Assembly: GCA_002724555.1 (NCBI GenBank)
Contig: PBOZ01000007.1
Span: 1-35,589, forward strand
Source: Rickettsiales bacterium
Lineage (GTDB): Bacteria; Pseudomonadota; Alphaproteobacteria; UBA8366
Length of the DNA: 35,589 nt
Direction of reading: 5' to 3'
The position numbers were made by a program, and so were the translations under genes. Positions 24,424 to 32,617 of this stretch are shown here, piece by piece. Each line of letters begins with the position of its first letter. Positions within the stretch are counted from its first letter, which is position 1. Below the pieces are notes generated by a model. It was not told the origin of the DNA. It saw only the letters and a list, made by a program, of their open reading frames with translations, and ran no database searches.

Positions 24424-25614
24424 TTATTTATTTAGCGCGGCGACACCCGGCAACTCAGAGCCCTCCATCCATTCGAGAAACGCCCCCCCGGCCGTTGACA
24501 CATAGCTGAAGTCATCTATCGCATCCGCGCGACGCAGAGCCGCCACCGTATCACCACCACCGGCGACTGAAACCAGGGAACCCAACGCTGTCAATTCCGC
24601 AGCCCGTTGTGCTACGGCATTCGTCCCGGCATCGAAAGGCGTAACCTCAAATGCGCCTAGCGGGCCGTTCCACAGCAAGGTCCCACAATTTTCCAGATGC
24701 CGGTTCAGGGCAGCGCGCGTTTCGGGACCGACGTCGAGGATCATCTGGCTTGGCGGAACGGCGGCAATCGGTGCGACTTTAGTGGCAATTCCCTCTTCCA
24801 ATCCAGCAGCGATGACAACATCGGTCGGCAGCACGATGCGGCAGCCAATCTCGTCGGCACGCGCCATAATTTCCCGGGCCGTGTCAGCTAATTCCTTTTC
24901 ACAAAGGCTGGCGCCAATATCGGTACCGAGGGCAAACAGAAATGTATTGGCCATACCGCCGCCGATTATCAAAGAATCAACCTTATGAAGAAGGTGCCCA
25001 AGAACCGACAGTTTCGTCGAAACCTTGGCGCCACCCACAAGAGCCACAACCGGCTTTTTCGGCACTTCGAGCGCCGCAGACAGGGCTTCCAATTCAGCCT
25101 GCATGCCACGCCCAGCATAAGCCTGGAGGACGCCGGCAATTCCCGCTGTCGAAGCATGTGCACGGTGGGACACCGAAAACCCATCGTTCACGAATAGGTC
25201 TGCATTTTTCGCCAAGGCGGCAATAAAGGTTGGGTCATTAGCCTCCTCGCCCTTATGAAACCGAATATTTTCCAGTAAAACTATCCCGCCGTCCGGCAGC
25301 GCCTCAATAGCGCTTTTGGCTTCGGCACCAATGCAGTCGTCAGCAAAGGCGACGGCCCGTCCACCCAAGGCTATCGACAAAGCGTCAGCGATTGGCCGCA
25401 AACTCAATTCCGGCCTCACCTCTCCTTGCGGGCGGCCAAGATGGGAGACGATGGCGACGCGAGCACCCTTATCGCTGAGCTCCCGCACGGTCGCCGCAAA
25501 GCGATCCAACCGCGTGCTGTCTGTAATGGCACCACCTTGCATTGGCACATTTAAATCGCCGCGCACGATCACGCGGCGACCGCGACAGTCGATCTCATCT
25601 AAATTCTTAAACAT
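24424..25614 (-). CDS. pgk: Phosphoglycerate kinase
   Basis: 396 residues, the family norm. It starts with VIVRGDLNVPMQGG (the RxDxNVP motif), then HLGRPQGEVRPELS, the hinge region GGAKVSTKLSVL (about 199-210), GNGPLGAFE-like WNGPLGAFE and the closing SVAGGGDTVAAL. It transfers the phosphate of 1,3-bisphosphoglycerate to ADP in glycolysis, or the reverse in gluconeogenesis. ATG 25614 is preceded by GGGAGGG at an ideal spacing; an upstream in-frame start at 25635 lacks one. No gap or tpi gene is adjacent. Confidence 0.97.
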   Translation of the reverse strand: MFKNLDEIDCRGRRVIVRGDLNVPMQGGAITDSTRLDRFAATVRELSDKGARVAIVSHLGRPQGEVRPELSLRPIADALSIALGGRAVAFADDCIGAEAKSAIEALPDGGIVLLENIRFHKGEEANDPTFIAALAKNADLFVNDGFSVSHRAHASTAGIAGVLQAYAGRGMQAELEALSAALEVPKKPVVALVGGAKVSTKLSVLGHLLHKVDSLIIGGGMANTFLFALGTDIGASLCEKELADTAREIMARADEIGCRIVLPTDVVIAAGLEEGIATKVAPIAAVPPSQMILDVGPETRAALNRHLENCGTLLWNGPLGAFEVTPFDAGTNAVAQRAAELTALGSLVSVAGGGDTVAALRRADAIDDFSYVSTAGGAFLEWMEGSELPGVAALNK

Positions 25615-25728
25615 CTGACCCTCCCAAATAACCATCCCCGACTACCCGATAAAGCTGACTGCTGCAATCCGCCGCCTTGATTGTTTAAGCATTTTTGCGA
25701 CATGATCTTCCAACCAGAGGACCACTAT

Positions 25729-26772
25729 ATGCCAGCACAATTAGACAAGTATATCTATCAGGCAACACAGAAGTTGCGGTCGGCATGGTATTCCGCACAT
25801 TATGCTGCTGCCCTGCGGTTGGCACCGGCATTTGACTATCAGGAAGACGGCCCCCTGCCGAGCTGGCGCGCGATCTATGCCGATCTCAATAATTTGTTAG
25901 TGCGGGATTGGAGCAATATCCGAAAAGGGCTCTATCCAGCCCCACCACTAACGGAAATGAATCCTATTTCCAATGCACGAAAGTCCCTCGCTTTTTTTCG
26001 GGACCTTTCAGCCGTCAATCGCCGCCGCCACGCGGGAATTGGTCAAGAAGTTTTTAAACCTGGCCTGCGCGGCCACTATCCTCGCTATTTTTTGCAGAAT
26101 TTCCACTACCAGAGTGGTGGATATCTGACGGATGAATCGGCAGCGCTCTATGATCATCAAGTCGAAGTGCTCTTCGTCGGCGGTGCAGACGCGATGCGAC
26201 GGCAATGCCTTGGATCACTATTACAATTTATACAGTCCGCCACTGTCCAGGAGACAAAACATCTCGATGTCGCCTGCGGGACGGGACGATTTCTTGCGAT
26301 GCTTAAAGATGCCAGACCGCGTATACGCGTTGCCGGCGCTGATCTCAGCTTGCCGTATCTTCGGGAAGCGCGGCGCGGCCTTATGGAGTGGTCTCGAACA
26401 GGACTTATTCAGACCAACGCCGAAGCGCTTCCCTTCGCTGATGCAAGCCATGAAACCTTAAGTTGCGTCTTCTTATTCCATGAATTACCACGACAGGTTA
26501 GACGTCAAGTCGCAGCCGAGATGTCGCGCGTCTTAAAGCCAGGCGGGCGGCTGTTCTTCCTAGATTCGATGCAGATCGGTGATCGGCCTGACTACGACGC
26601 CTTGCTTCGGCGATTTCCCCTCGCGTTCCATGAACCTTATTACCATGATTTCATCACAAGCGATCTCACCGAACTGTTCGAACAATCGGGATTACGCATC
26701 CTGAGGACGCAGCGAGAATTTTTTGCTAAATTGATTGTAGCCGAAAAACCAGAGGCTTCGGCTAACGCCTAG
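25729..26772 (+). CDS. Class I SAM-dependent methyltransferase
   Basis: 347 residues. The N-terminal 170 residues are helical and specific to this group; the methyltransferase domain follows with motif I LDVACGTGRFL (179-189), motif II GADLSLPYL, the NAEALPFADAS loop, and RVLKPGGRLFFLDS (motif post-I to III). There is no clue to the substrate. The ATG at 25729 has AGAGGA seven bases upstream and is preferred over TTG 25681 and ATG 25702, which lack such a site. It is divergent from pgk with a 114-bp gap. Confidence 0.85.
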   Translation: MPAQLDKYIYQATQKLRSAWYSAHYAAALRLAPAFDYQEDGPLPSWRAIYADLNNLLVRDWSNIRKGLYPAPPLTEMNPISNARKSLAFFRDLSAVNRRRHAGIGQEVFKPGLRGHYPRYFLQNFHYQSGGYLTDESAALYDHQVEVLFVGGADAMRRQCLGSLLQFIQSATVQETKHLDVACGTGRFLAMLKDARPRIRVAGADLSLPYLREARRGLMEWSRTGLIQTNAEALPFADASHETLSCVFLFHELPRQVRRQVAAEMSRVLKPGGRLFFLDSMQIGDRPDYDALLRRFPLAFHEPYYHDFITSDLTELFEQSGLRILRTQREFFAKLIVAEKPEASANA

Positions 26773-26993
26773 CGGCCCGCATCAGTTTTTATTTATCGAC
26801 TTTGCCCCCTCCTTAAACAATCTTAAATCACTCACTAAGGAAATCAGGTAAGTTTGATCAAGACGCACTCAATGCATCAATCCTTACGCCTCAACTGTCC
26901 AAGCAGCATCAAAGACCGCTGTAATGGTCCATGCTGCCTCTTCATCGAAGTGCCTGTGAGCCACCTCGTGCCACTTCCAAAGTCACTAGTAAC

Positions 26994-27022
26994 GTGAAAA
27001 GGCCTGTCATATGGAATATAAT
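26994..27022 (+). promoter_or_regulatory. Candidate sigma70-type promoter of the molybdopterin oxidoreductase
   Basis: GTGAAA (26994-26999), 17 bp, then a perfect TATAAT (27017-27022). Transcription would begin around 27029, leaving a leader of about 24 nt with the AGGGAGA ribosome binding site before the ATG at 27053. The 280-bp gap 26773-27052 holds nothing else I can name. Confidence 0.5.
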
Positions 27023-27052
27023 TTATACAGCTTTCAATAGGGAGACTGCTGC

Positions 27053-29119
27053 ATGTCATCCGAAATCGAGATTGTCCGCACAGCGTGCCCACATGATTGC
27101 CCGAGCGCCTGCGGGCTAGAAGTCGAACGGCTGTCTCCCACACGGATAGGGCGGATTCGCGGTTCGGCTAGCCTACCCTTCACGGCCGGGGTAGTTTGCG
27201 AGAAAGTGGGTCGCTATGCCGAACGGGCCCATCATCCGGATCGCCTAAAACACCCAATGAAACGAATCGGCGCCAAAGGCGAAGGCAAATTCAAACGGAT
27301 AAGCTGGGACGAAGCACTCGATGAAATTGCTCACGCCTTTGAATTGGCATCGAAAACACACGGCCCGGAATCAGTATGGCCTTATCACTCCGGGGGCACA
27401 CTTGGTGTCATCCAGCGCTATGGAATAGAGCGGCTAAGCAGGCTGCTTGGCTATTCTGGTATGAAGGGAACGATCTGTGTGACACCCGGCGTCTCGGGTT
27501 GGCAAGCTGGCGTCGGGGAACAACGTGGCGTGGATCCGGTTGAGATCGAAGATGCCGATCTCATTGTCGTTTGGGGCGGTAATCCCGTTCACACAAATAT
27601 CAATTTGATGAAACACATTCAGAAGGCGCGTAAGTCAAACAATGCCAAATTGGTTGTTATTGATGTCTATAGAACGTCGACGATGGCAGCGGCCGACATA
27701 GGCATTGTGCTTAATCCTGGAACCGACGGAGCACTGGCTTGCGCCATGATGCAAGTCATTCTAGCAGAAGGCTTGGCTGACGAAGCATTTCTCGCTGAGC
27801 TCACCGATTTTGGTGACGATGTTCGCGCCCACCTAGCAGAAAAAACTCCTGAATGGGCTGCTAAAATTACCGGCGTCGCTGCGCCGGAAATTCGCGATTT
27901 TGCTCAGTTGTACGGCAAAACAGCCAGGAGTTTTCTGCGGCTTGGCGTCGGATTTACCCGCAGTCGGAACGGCGCCAGTAATATGCACGCAGTTAGCTGC
28001 CTACCAGCGGTCACCGGTGCCTGGCGGCACAAAGGTGGTGGGGCTTTTTTTGCCAGCTTCGACATTTGGGGCTTAGACACTACGCTGGCACATGCGAGCG
28101 ATTATGCCAAAAACGTAACTCGAGTTCTCGATCAATCGCGCATCGGTGCTATCCTATGCGGAGATGAAGAAGCCTTGGCCGGTGGGCCGCCGATCACAGC
28201 AATGTTGATACAAAATTCCAATACGGCATTAGTCGCACCAGATTCCGCAGCAGTCCGCCGCGGCCTCGCGCGCGAAGACCTCTTTATCAGCGTGCACGAA
28301 CATTTCATGACGCCGACAGCTCGCTATGCCGATATACTGCTGCCAGCGGCTACGTTCCTCGAACTCAACGATCTCTATATGGGCTGGGGACATACGGCCC
28401 TAACCATAGGCCCCCGCGTCCTGGACCAATTCGCCGAATGCCGCAGCAACCTGGATGTCGTCAACAGCTTAGCCAAACGACTTGGGGCCGATCATCCAAG
28501 CCTCTCGATGTCTTCTGAAACTTTGGTCGATGCAACCTTGAAGGCGTCAAAGGGTGTCTCGCTAGCCGATGCCGCCCTCCGCGGCTGGATCGATTGTGGC
28601 TCCAACTTTGAGGAAGCACACTTCCTGACGGGCTTTCCACATCCAGATGGCCGTTTTCGGTTTAAGCCAGATTGGGCGGCAATCGGGCCATATCACGACG
28701 GCATGCCAAAGATGCCGGATCATTGGGCCGCAATAGACACGATCGACACCCAACGACCGCTGCGCTTGGTGACACCACCGTCCCGCACTTATCTTAATAC
28801 ATCATTTACCGAGACACCCAGCTCTCGCAACCGTGAGGGCCGGCCAACCGCTCACGTCCACCCTAAGGATGCAGCAAAATTAGGCATCGTGGATGGCGAA
28901 AAAATTCGAATGGGCAACCGACGAGGTGAGATAGCCCTGCATGCTGCGGTTTCCGACATCGCCAAACCTGGTGTCGTCATCTCGGAAGGCGTTTGGCCAG
29001 ATGAAGCTTTCGAAGGTGGGATCGGTATAAACCTCTTGATCGACGCAACTCCAGTACCACCGGCTGGTGGCGCTGCCTTTCACGATACAGCGATTTGGCT
29101 CAAGGCTTCGGCCGAATAA
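27053..29119 (+). CDS. Molybdopterin-dependent oxidoreductase (DMSO reductase family)
   Basis: 688 residues. The N-terminal 4Fe-4S domain has Cys12, Cys16, Cys20 (CPHDCPSAC) and Cys49. It is followed by the molybdopterin guanine dinucleotide domains (ISWDEALDEIA at about 83-93, VVWGGNPVHTNINLMKHI at about 173-190, HEHFMTPTARYADILLPAATFLE in the second half in abbreviated form) and a C-terminal molydopterin-binding domain (NREGRPTAHVHPKDAAKLGI region). No Tat signal is seen at the N-terminus, so it should be cytoplasmic. No electron-transfer or membrane-anchor subunit is encoded next to it. The substrate is unknown; it belongs to the group of single-subunit anaerobic-dehydrogenase-like proteins seen in many aerobes. 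Confidence 0.88.
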   Translation: MSSEIEIVRTACPHDCPSACGLEVERLSPTRIGRIRGSASLPFTAGVVCEKVGRYAERAHHPDRLKHPMKRIGAKGEGKFKRISWDEALDEIAHAFELASKTHGPESVWPYHSGGTLGVIQRYGIERLSRLLGYSGMKGTICVTPGVSGWQAGVGEQRGVDPVEIEDADLIVVWGGNPVHTNINLMKHIQKARKSNNAKLVVIDVYRTSTMAAADIGIVLNPGTDGALACAMMQVILAEGLADEAFLAELTDFGDDVRAHLAEKTPEWAAKITGVAAPEIRDFAQLYGKTARSFLRLGVGFTRSRNGASNMHAVSCLPAVTGAWRHKGGGAFFASFDIWGLDTTLAHASDYAKNVTRVLDQSRIGAILCGDEEALAGGPPITAMLIQNSNTALVAPDSAAVRRGLAREDLFISVHEHFMTPTARYADILLPAATFLELNDLYMGWGHTALTIGPRVLDQFAECRSNLDVVNSLAKRLGADHPSLSMSSETLVDATLKASKGVSLADAALRGWIDCGSNFEEAHFLTGFPHPDGRFRFKPDWAAIGPYHDGMPKMPDHWAAIDTIDTQRPLRLVTPPSRTYLNTSFTETPSSRNREGRPTAHVHPKDAAKLGIVDGEKIRMGNRRGEIALHAAVSDIAKPGVVISEGVWPDEAFEGGIGINLLIDATPVPPAGGAAFHDTAIWLKASAE

Positions 29120-29409
29120 TTCACAGTTAGCCCGCGATGACCCCGCCTTAAATTTAAACCATCATTAGCGCCTGCTGGACATTCCGGATCACGTCACTCG
29201 ATTTAGAACGTGCGTGCACTTCTTATAGAGTTCAGTCCGCCATGAAGCCTCCCCGACCGATTAGCCAAGCCCATAACGACTTCAACTAATAATTTATTTA
29301 AATCGCGGATGCGTTTAATCGTTCAGCCACATATATCGACTTTTGATTGAAGCGAATACCGCCCTAAATTCGCATAAGTCGGGCCATATAGACCGAGGGT
29401 ACTATCGCT

Positions 29410-30249
29410 ATGCCGATTATTGACTCACAAGTCCACGTCTACGCTGCCAACACATCCGATCGCCCGTGGGATACCATCCCGAATTGGCCAGATCATGTCG
29501 ACGGCGACGAAATGGTCGCAGCGATGGATGCGGTCGGTGTTGATGGGGCAATATTTGTCAATTCTTTTTCGATGTATCGTTATGATTCCAGTTACGCACT
29601 GGAAGTCCACAAGGCACATCCGGGACGCTTTGGCCTCGTAAAGCCTGTTGATCCCAGCAATCCAGCAGTAGCCGATGTGATTGCAGATTGGAAAAAAACT
29701 CCCGGCACGGTCGGTCTTCGAATTATGTTAACTCATCAACCGGAGCGCCCAATCAACGATCCTGGCTTCGACTTAATCCTGAGTGAAGCCATGCGCCACG
29801 ACTTGCCGGTAAACCTACTTTGCTGGGGTGAGTTGGATAAAGGGACGGCCCTTATTGACCGCCATCCTAATGTACAATTTGTTCTAGACCATCTTGGCCT
29901 TCTTCAACCACGAACGCCGCCTGCACCGCCAGAACCATGGAGTGAATTGCCAAAGGTACTAGATCTAGCGAAACGGCCGAACGTTGTCATCAAGGTGAGC
30001 GGAGCCTGCACACTCTCAAGAGAGCCATACCCCTTCCCAGATATTTGGGATCCACTAGCTCGCATCTTTGACGCTTGGCGGATGGATCGCTGCCTTTGGG
30101 GAACTGATTGGACTCGTGCCTATGCGGTGGTCAATTACAAAGAGGCAGTTGAACCATTTAGAGTCACAGAGCGCCTAAGCGAGAGTGACCGAGAAACATT
30201 AATGGGTGGATCATGCGCTCGCATTTACGGCTGGACTCCCACACAGTGA
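29410..30249 (+). CDS. Amidohydrolase-family TIM-barrel protein (2-pyrone-dicarboxylate lactonase-like)
   Basis: 279 residues. It starts IIDSQVHVY, where the first His of the usual D-x-H-x-H is replaced by Gln; this occurs in amidohydrolase_2 members. Further pattern residues are PGRFGLVKPVDP, VGLRIML, FVLDHLGL (His and Asp near 160) and LWGTDWTR (the closing Asp). This resembles the 2-pyrone-4,6-dicarboxylate lactonase/fucono-lactonase group, which hydrolyses lactones or decarboxylates in sugar-acid or aromatic degradation. GAGGG lies 13 bp before the ATG. The next gene overlaps its 3' end, so the two are translated together. The 290-bp gap before it holds no other gene I can see. Confidence 0.83.
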   Translation: MPIIDSQVHVYAANTSDRPWDTIPNWPDHVDGDEMVAAMDAVGVDGAIFVNSFSMYRYDSSYALEVHKAHPGRFGLVKPVDPSNPAVADVIADWKKTPGTVGLRIMLTHQPERPINDPGFDLILSEAMRHDLPVNLLCWGELDKGTALIDRHPNVQFVLDHLGLLQPRTPPAPPEPWSELPKVLDLAKRPNVVIKVSGACTLSREPYPFPDIWDPLARIFDAWRMDRCLWGTDWTRAYAVVNYKEAVEPFRVTERLSESDRETLMGGSCARIYGWTPTQ

Positions 30250-31235
30250 AAACCCAAGTCTGCAGCAATTTGATCGAAGAGGATTTGTATTTCGAGCATA
30301 GGCATTGGGGCAAAATTTTTGTTCGCAATAAAAGACCGGTAAATGTGGATTCATTCGCATCCAACAAGATCGTCGTCTTACAGCATGGCGCAACATACGG
30401 TAGCGCGGCCTTTTATATAATGGCAGGCGGAACCTCGTTGATGGACTACCTAGCAGCCCGTGGTTTCGACACTTATTGTTTGGACCTGCCGGGGTACGGT
30501 TTTTCCGAACGCCCCCCCCAAATGTCGAAGCCTGCAGAAGCCAACCAACCCTTTATGCGCACTCCGGAAGCCGCCGAGTTCCTTGGGTTCGTCTGCGAGC
30601 ATATCCGAAATCGGCGCGGCGTTGAAAAACTCTGTTTGATTGGACACTCCTGGGGCACGGCCATTGCAGCATTTTATATAAATAGCAATCGCAATTCCGT
30701 GGAAAGGTTGGTGCTCTTCGCTCCTGTGTGGCATCGCACGGGCGGAGAAAAGTCTCCCGTGCGCATGGATGGTCCACTTGGGGCTTACCGAACTGTGAGC
30801 CGCGCTGCAACCCTGGCCCGTCGCCAAGAAGGCCTCAGCGAAGAGCAGAAACATTCCATTATGCCAACCGAATGGTTCGACCTATGGTGGGAGACTGTCG
30901 CAGCAAGCGATCCGGATCTTGGCGGTGAGGCGATCCGCGCGCCGAACGGCGTCGTGGCTGATGCACACGAGTATTGGGAAAACCACAAGCCTCTCTATGA
31001 CCCGACTCGAATTCAAGTCCCTAGCTTAATAACAGTTGGTGAGTTAGACCGAGATACACCACCCTACATGGCACAGACACTCTTTCCGTTGTTGACGAAA
31101 GCACCTTGGAAACGCCTTAGCATTCTCAGTGGGGGTACCCATACCATTCTAATGGAAAGCCATAGAATGTTGCTCTTTCGTACAGTGCAGCAATTTTTGG
31201 ATGAACCAGAGCCGGGCATGGAGAAACTTGAATAA
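30213..31235 (+). CDS. Alpha/beta hydrolase
   Basis: 340 residues. The nucleophile elbow is GHSWG with Ser146; LQHGATYG is the oxyanion-hole strand; VGELDRDTPP gives Asp279 or Asp281, and GGTHTILME gives His310. So the catalytic triad is complete. There is no signal peptide, and the substrate (ester, lactone or other) is open. ATG 30213 overlaps the amidohydrolase gene by 37 bp and has GGTGGA close upstream; GTG 30246, in a GTGA overlap with the previous stop, is the alternative and would shorten the protein by 11 residues. The pair with a lactonase-like amidohydrolase suggests two successive hydrolytic steps. Confidence 0.87.
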   Translation: MRSHLRLDSHTVKTQVCSNLIEEDLYFEHRHWGKIFVRNKRPVNVDSFASNKIVVLQHGATYGSAAFYIMAGGTSLMDYLAARGFDTYCLDLPGYGFSERPPQMSKPAEANQPFMRTPEAAEFLGFVCEHIRNRRGVEKLCLIGHSWGTAIAAFYINSNRNSVERLVLFAPVWHRTGGEKSPVRMDGPLGAYRTVSRAATLARRQEGLSEEQKHSIMPTEWFDLWWETVAASDPDLGGEAIRAPNGVVADAHEYWENHKPLYDPTRIQVPSLITVGELDRDTPPYMAQTLFPLLTKAPWKRLSILSGGTHTILMESHRMLLFRTVQQFLDEPEPGMEKLE

Positions 31236-31327
31236 AAAATATCGAACCAAAAACCCTCAGTATACAATCACGCCGTTCCCGACAATGATCTTTCGCTTCA
31301 GCTTACCGACCCCTTTTTGTTAACTGT

Positions 31328-31951
31328 TCAATGGCCGCGAACTTTATATGTTTCTGAAAATGCACTAAGTGAATTAGCTCTCTCTGAGAGAGCAACTAAT
31401 TTGGGGCATTCGATGGCCGGCACATCATTAGGCCGCACTTGTTTGATTGCATCCCAAAATACTACGGCTGACACATCTGCTTGTGTCATTTTTTCTCCAT
31501 TAATCCAGGGCGTCATGGCCAAATTATCAATCGCTTCCATTCCATCTTTTGTTTGTTGATGCAATTGCTCGAGCCAAGGCTGATGTATTTTATCTTCGGG
31601 TCTCTTCTCAATTTCATAAACAGCTGAAACAGTTTTTTCCATGGCACCGTTTAGAATGCCAATTTGCGTCATCACTGTTGTTCTTTGCTCAAAATCTGAG
31701 GGAATTAGAGACTTTTTTATACCAACCAATCGATCCAAATAATCAAGGATTGCGATACTATCGATGAGCAAGGCGCCTGCGTCCGTTTCGAATGCCGGAA
31801 CTCGCCCTAATGGGTTCTTACTTCTAAGTTCCGATAATTGTGCCGCATTTGATGTTTTTAATTCAATATTCGTAAATTCCAGATCATAAAGTTTTAAAGT
31901 GGTTGCGATGCGACGAACAAATGGGGAGGTATAGATTCCATACAATATCAT
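31328..31951 (-). CDS. Glutathione S-transferase family protein, AT-rich
   Basis: 207 residues. The N-terminal thioredoxin-like domain has MILYGIYTSPFVRRI (Ser/Thr near residue 8 as possible glutathione-activating residue), NPLGRVPAFE and the glutathione-binding DSIAILDYLD; the C-terminal helical domain ends with WINGEKMTQADVSAVVFW. The ATG at 31951 is chosen because AGAGG stands eight bases upstream and the fold begins there. By eye the gene is clearly richer in A and T than its neighbours, which may point to transfer. It converges with the alpha/beta hydrolase gene and lies about 300 bp from tRNA-Arg. Confidence 0.85.
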   Translation of the reverse strand: MILYGIYTSPFVRRIATTLKLYDLEFTNIELKTSNAAQLSELRSKNPLGRVPAFETDAGALLIDSIAILDYLDRLVGIKKSLIPSDFEQRTTVMTQIGILNGAMEKTVSAVYEIEKRPEDKIHQPWLEQLHQQTKDGMEAIDNLAMTPWINGEKMTQADVSAVVFWDAIKQVRPNDVPAIECPKLVALSERANSLSAFSETYKVRGH

Positions 31952-32258
31952 TATAACGCCTCTCATTTTATTTTTTGGGCAGTCGGTGTTCGGTAATCCG
32001 CTAGTAATCTCAATAATACCACTCTGCCATCCAGTAACGGCCTTATTTCACTCAAACTGCTTTCGAAACAAATGTTTCTCAAGCGCAGCATAAAATTCAT
32101 TAAAAAAACCGGAAAAGAACGACCATGATAAAGCAGCTATAGCAATTTGCCGTGCTGTAAATGCTGTGAACAAGCGTAAGCTGGACGTAAGCCAGCGGGC
32201 GTCCAAAGACGCGGAGCCAAATAGATTGTGAATAAACTAATGTTTTATAAGGATAAAA
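31952..32258. other. 307-bp AT-rich gap between GST and tRNA-Arg
   Basis: No complete gene. On the plus strand a frame open from 32095 to about 32231 without a start codon reads like a protein tail (DKAAIAICRAVNAVNKRKL), which could be a decayed gene end; I do not recognise it. No terminator hairpin for the tRNA was found. Confidence 0.35.
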
Positions 32259-32335
32259 TGGCGCGCCCGGGAAGATTCGAACTCCCAACCTCCTGATCCG
32301 TAGTCAGACGCTCTATCCAGTTGAGCTACGGGCGC
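32259..32335 (-). tRNA. tRNA-Arg (anticodon ACG)
   Basis: 77 nt including an encoded CCA at the 3' end (32259-32261). The acceptor stem GCGCCCG pairs fully with CGGGCGC, followed by discriminator G. The D arm begins TAGCTC, the anticodon loop is CTACGGA with anticodon ACG (A34 normally edited to inosine, reading CGU, CGC and CGA), and the T loop is TTCGAAT on a GGGAG/CTTCC stem. Confidence 0.97.
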
Positions 32336-32348
32336 GCGGAGGACCCGG

Positions 32349-32377
32349 ACACTACTTAAAGGTGTAAGAATTGACAA
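32349..32377 (-). promoter_or_regulatory. Candidate promoter of tRNA-Arg
   Basis: On the minus strand TTGTCA (32372-32377), 17 bp, then TAGTGT (32349-32354), 13 nt before the tRNA 5' end. Spacing and distance are right for a tRNA promoter; the -10 is imperfect. Confidence 0.5.
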
Positions 32378-32534
32378 GCAGAATGACGCCACACTGCCCG
32401 GTTTCAAGAACACACGCCCGTGACTTGCCGTCGTCAATTACAAATATTAGTGTATGACTTGGATCTGGGGCATTCTTATTAGCTGTGAGACACGTTAAAG
32501 TTATCCCAATTCTGCGCGAACGGCTCGGTTTTCG

Positions 32535-32563
32535 TTGACAATATTTAGAAAACGGCGTGTATT
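32535..32563 (+). promoter_or_regulatory. Candidate promoter of the lipoprotein gene
   Basis: A perfect TTGACA (32535-32540) is followed after 17 bp by TGTATT (32558-32563), a four-of-six match to the -10 consensus. The leader to the ATG at 32618 would be about 48 nt. Confidence 0.4.
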
Positions 32564-32617
32564 CGTAATAGTATAGGTGTTATTTACAATAATAAATTAG
32601 CAAGCTGTCGGCGGAAT

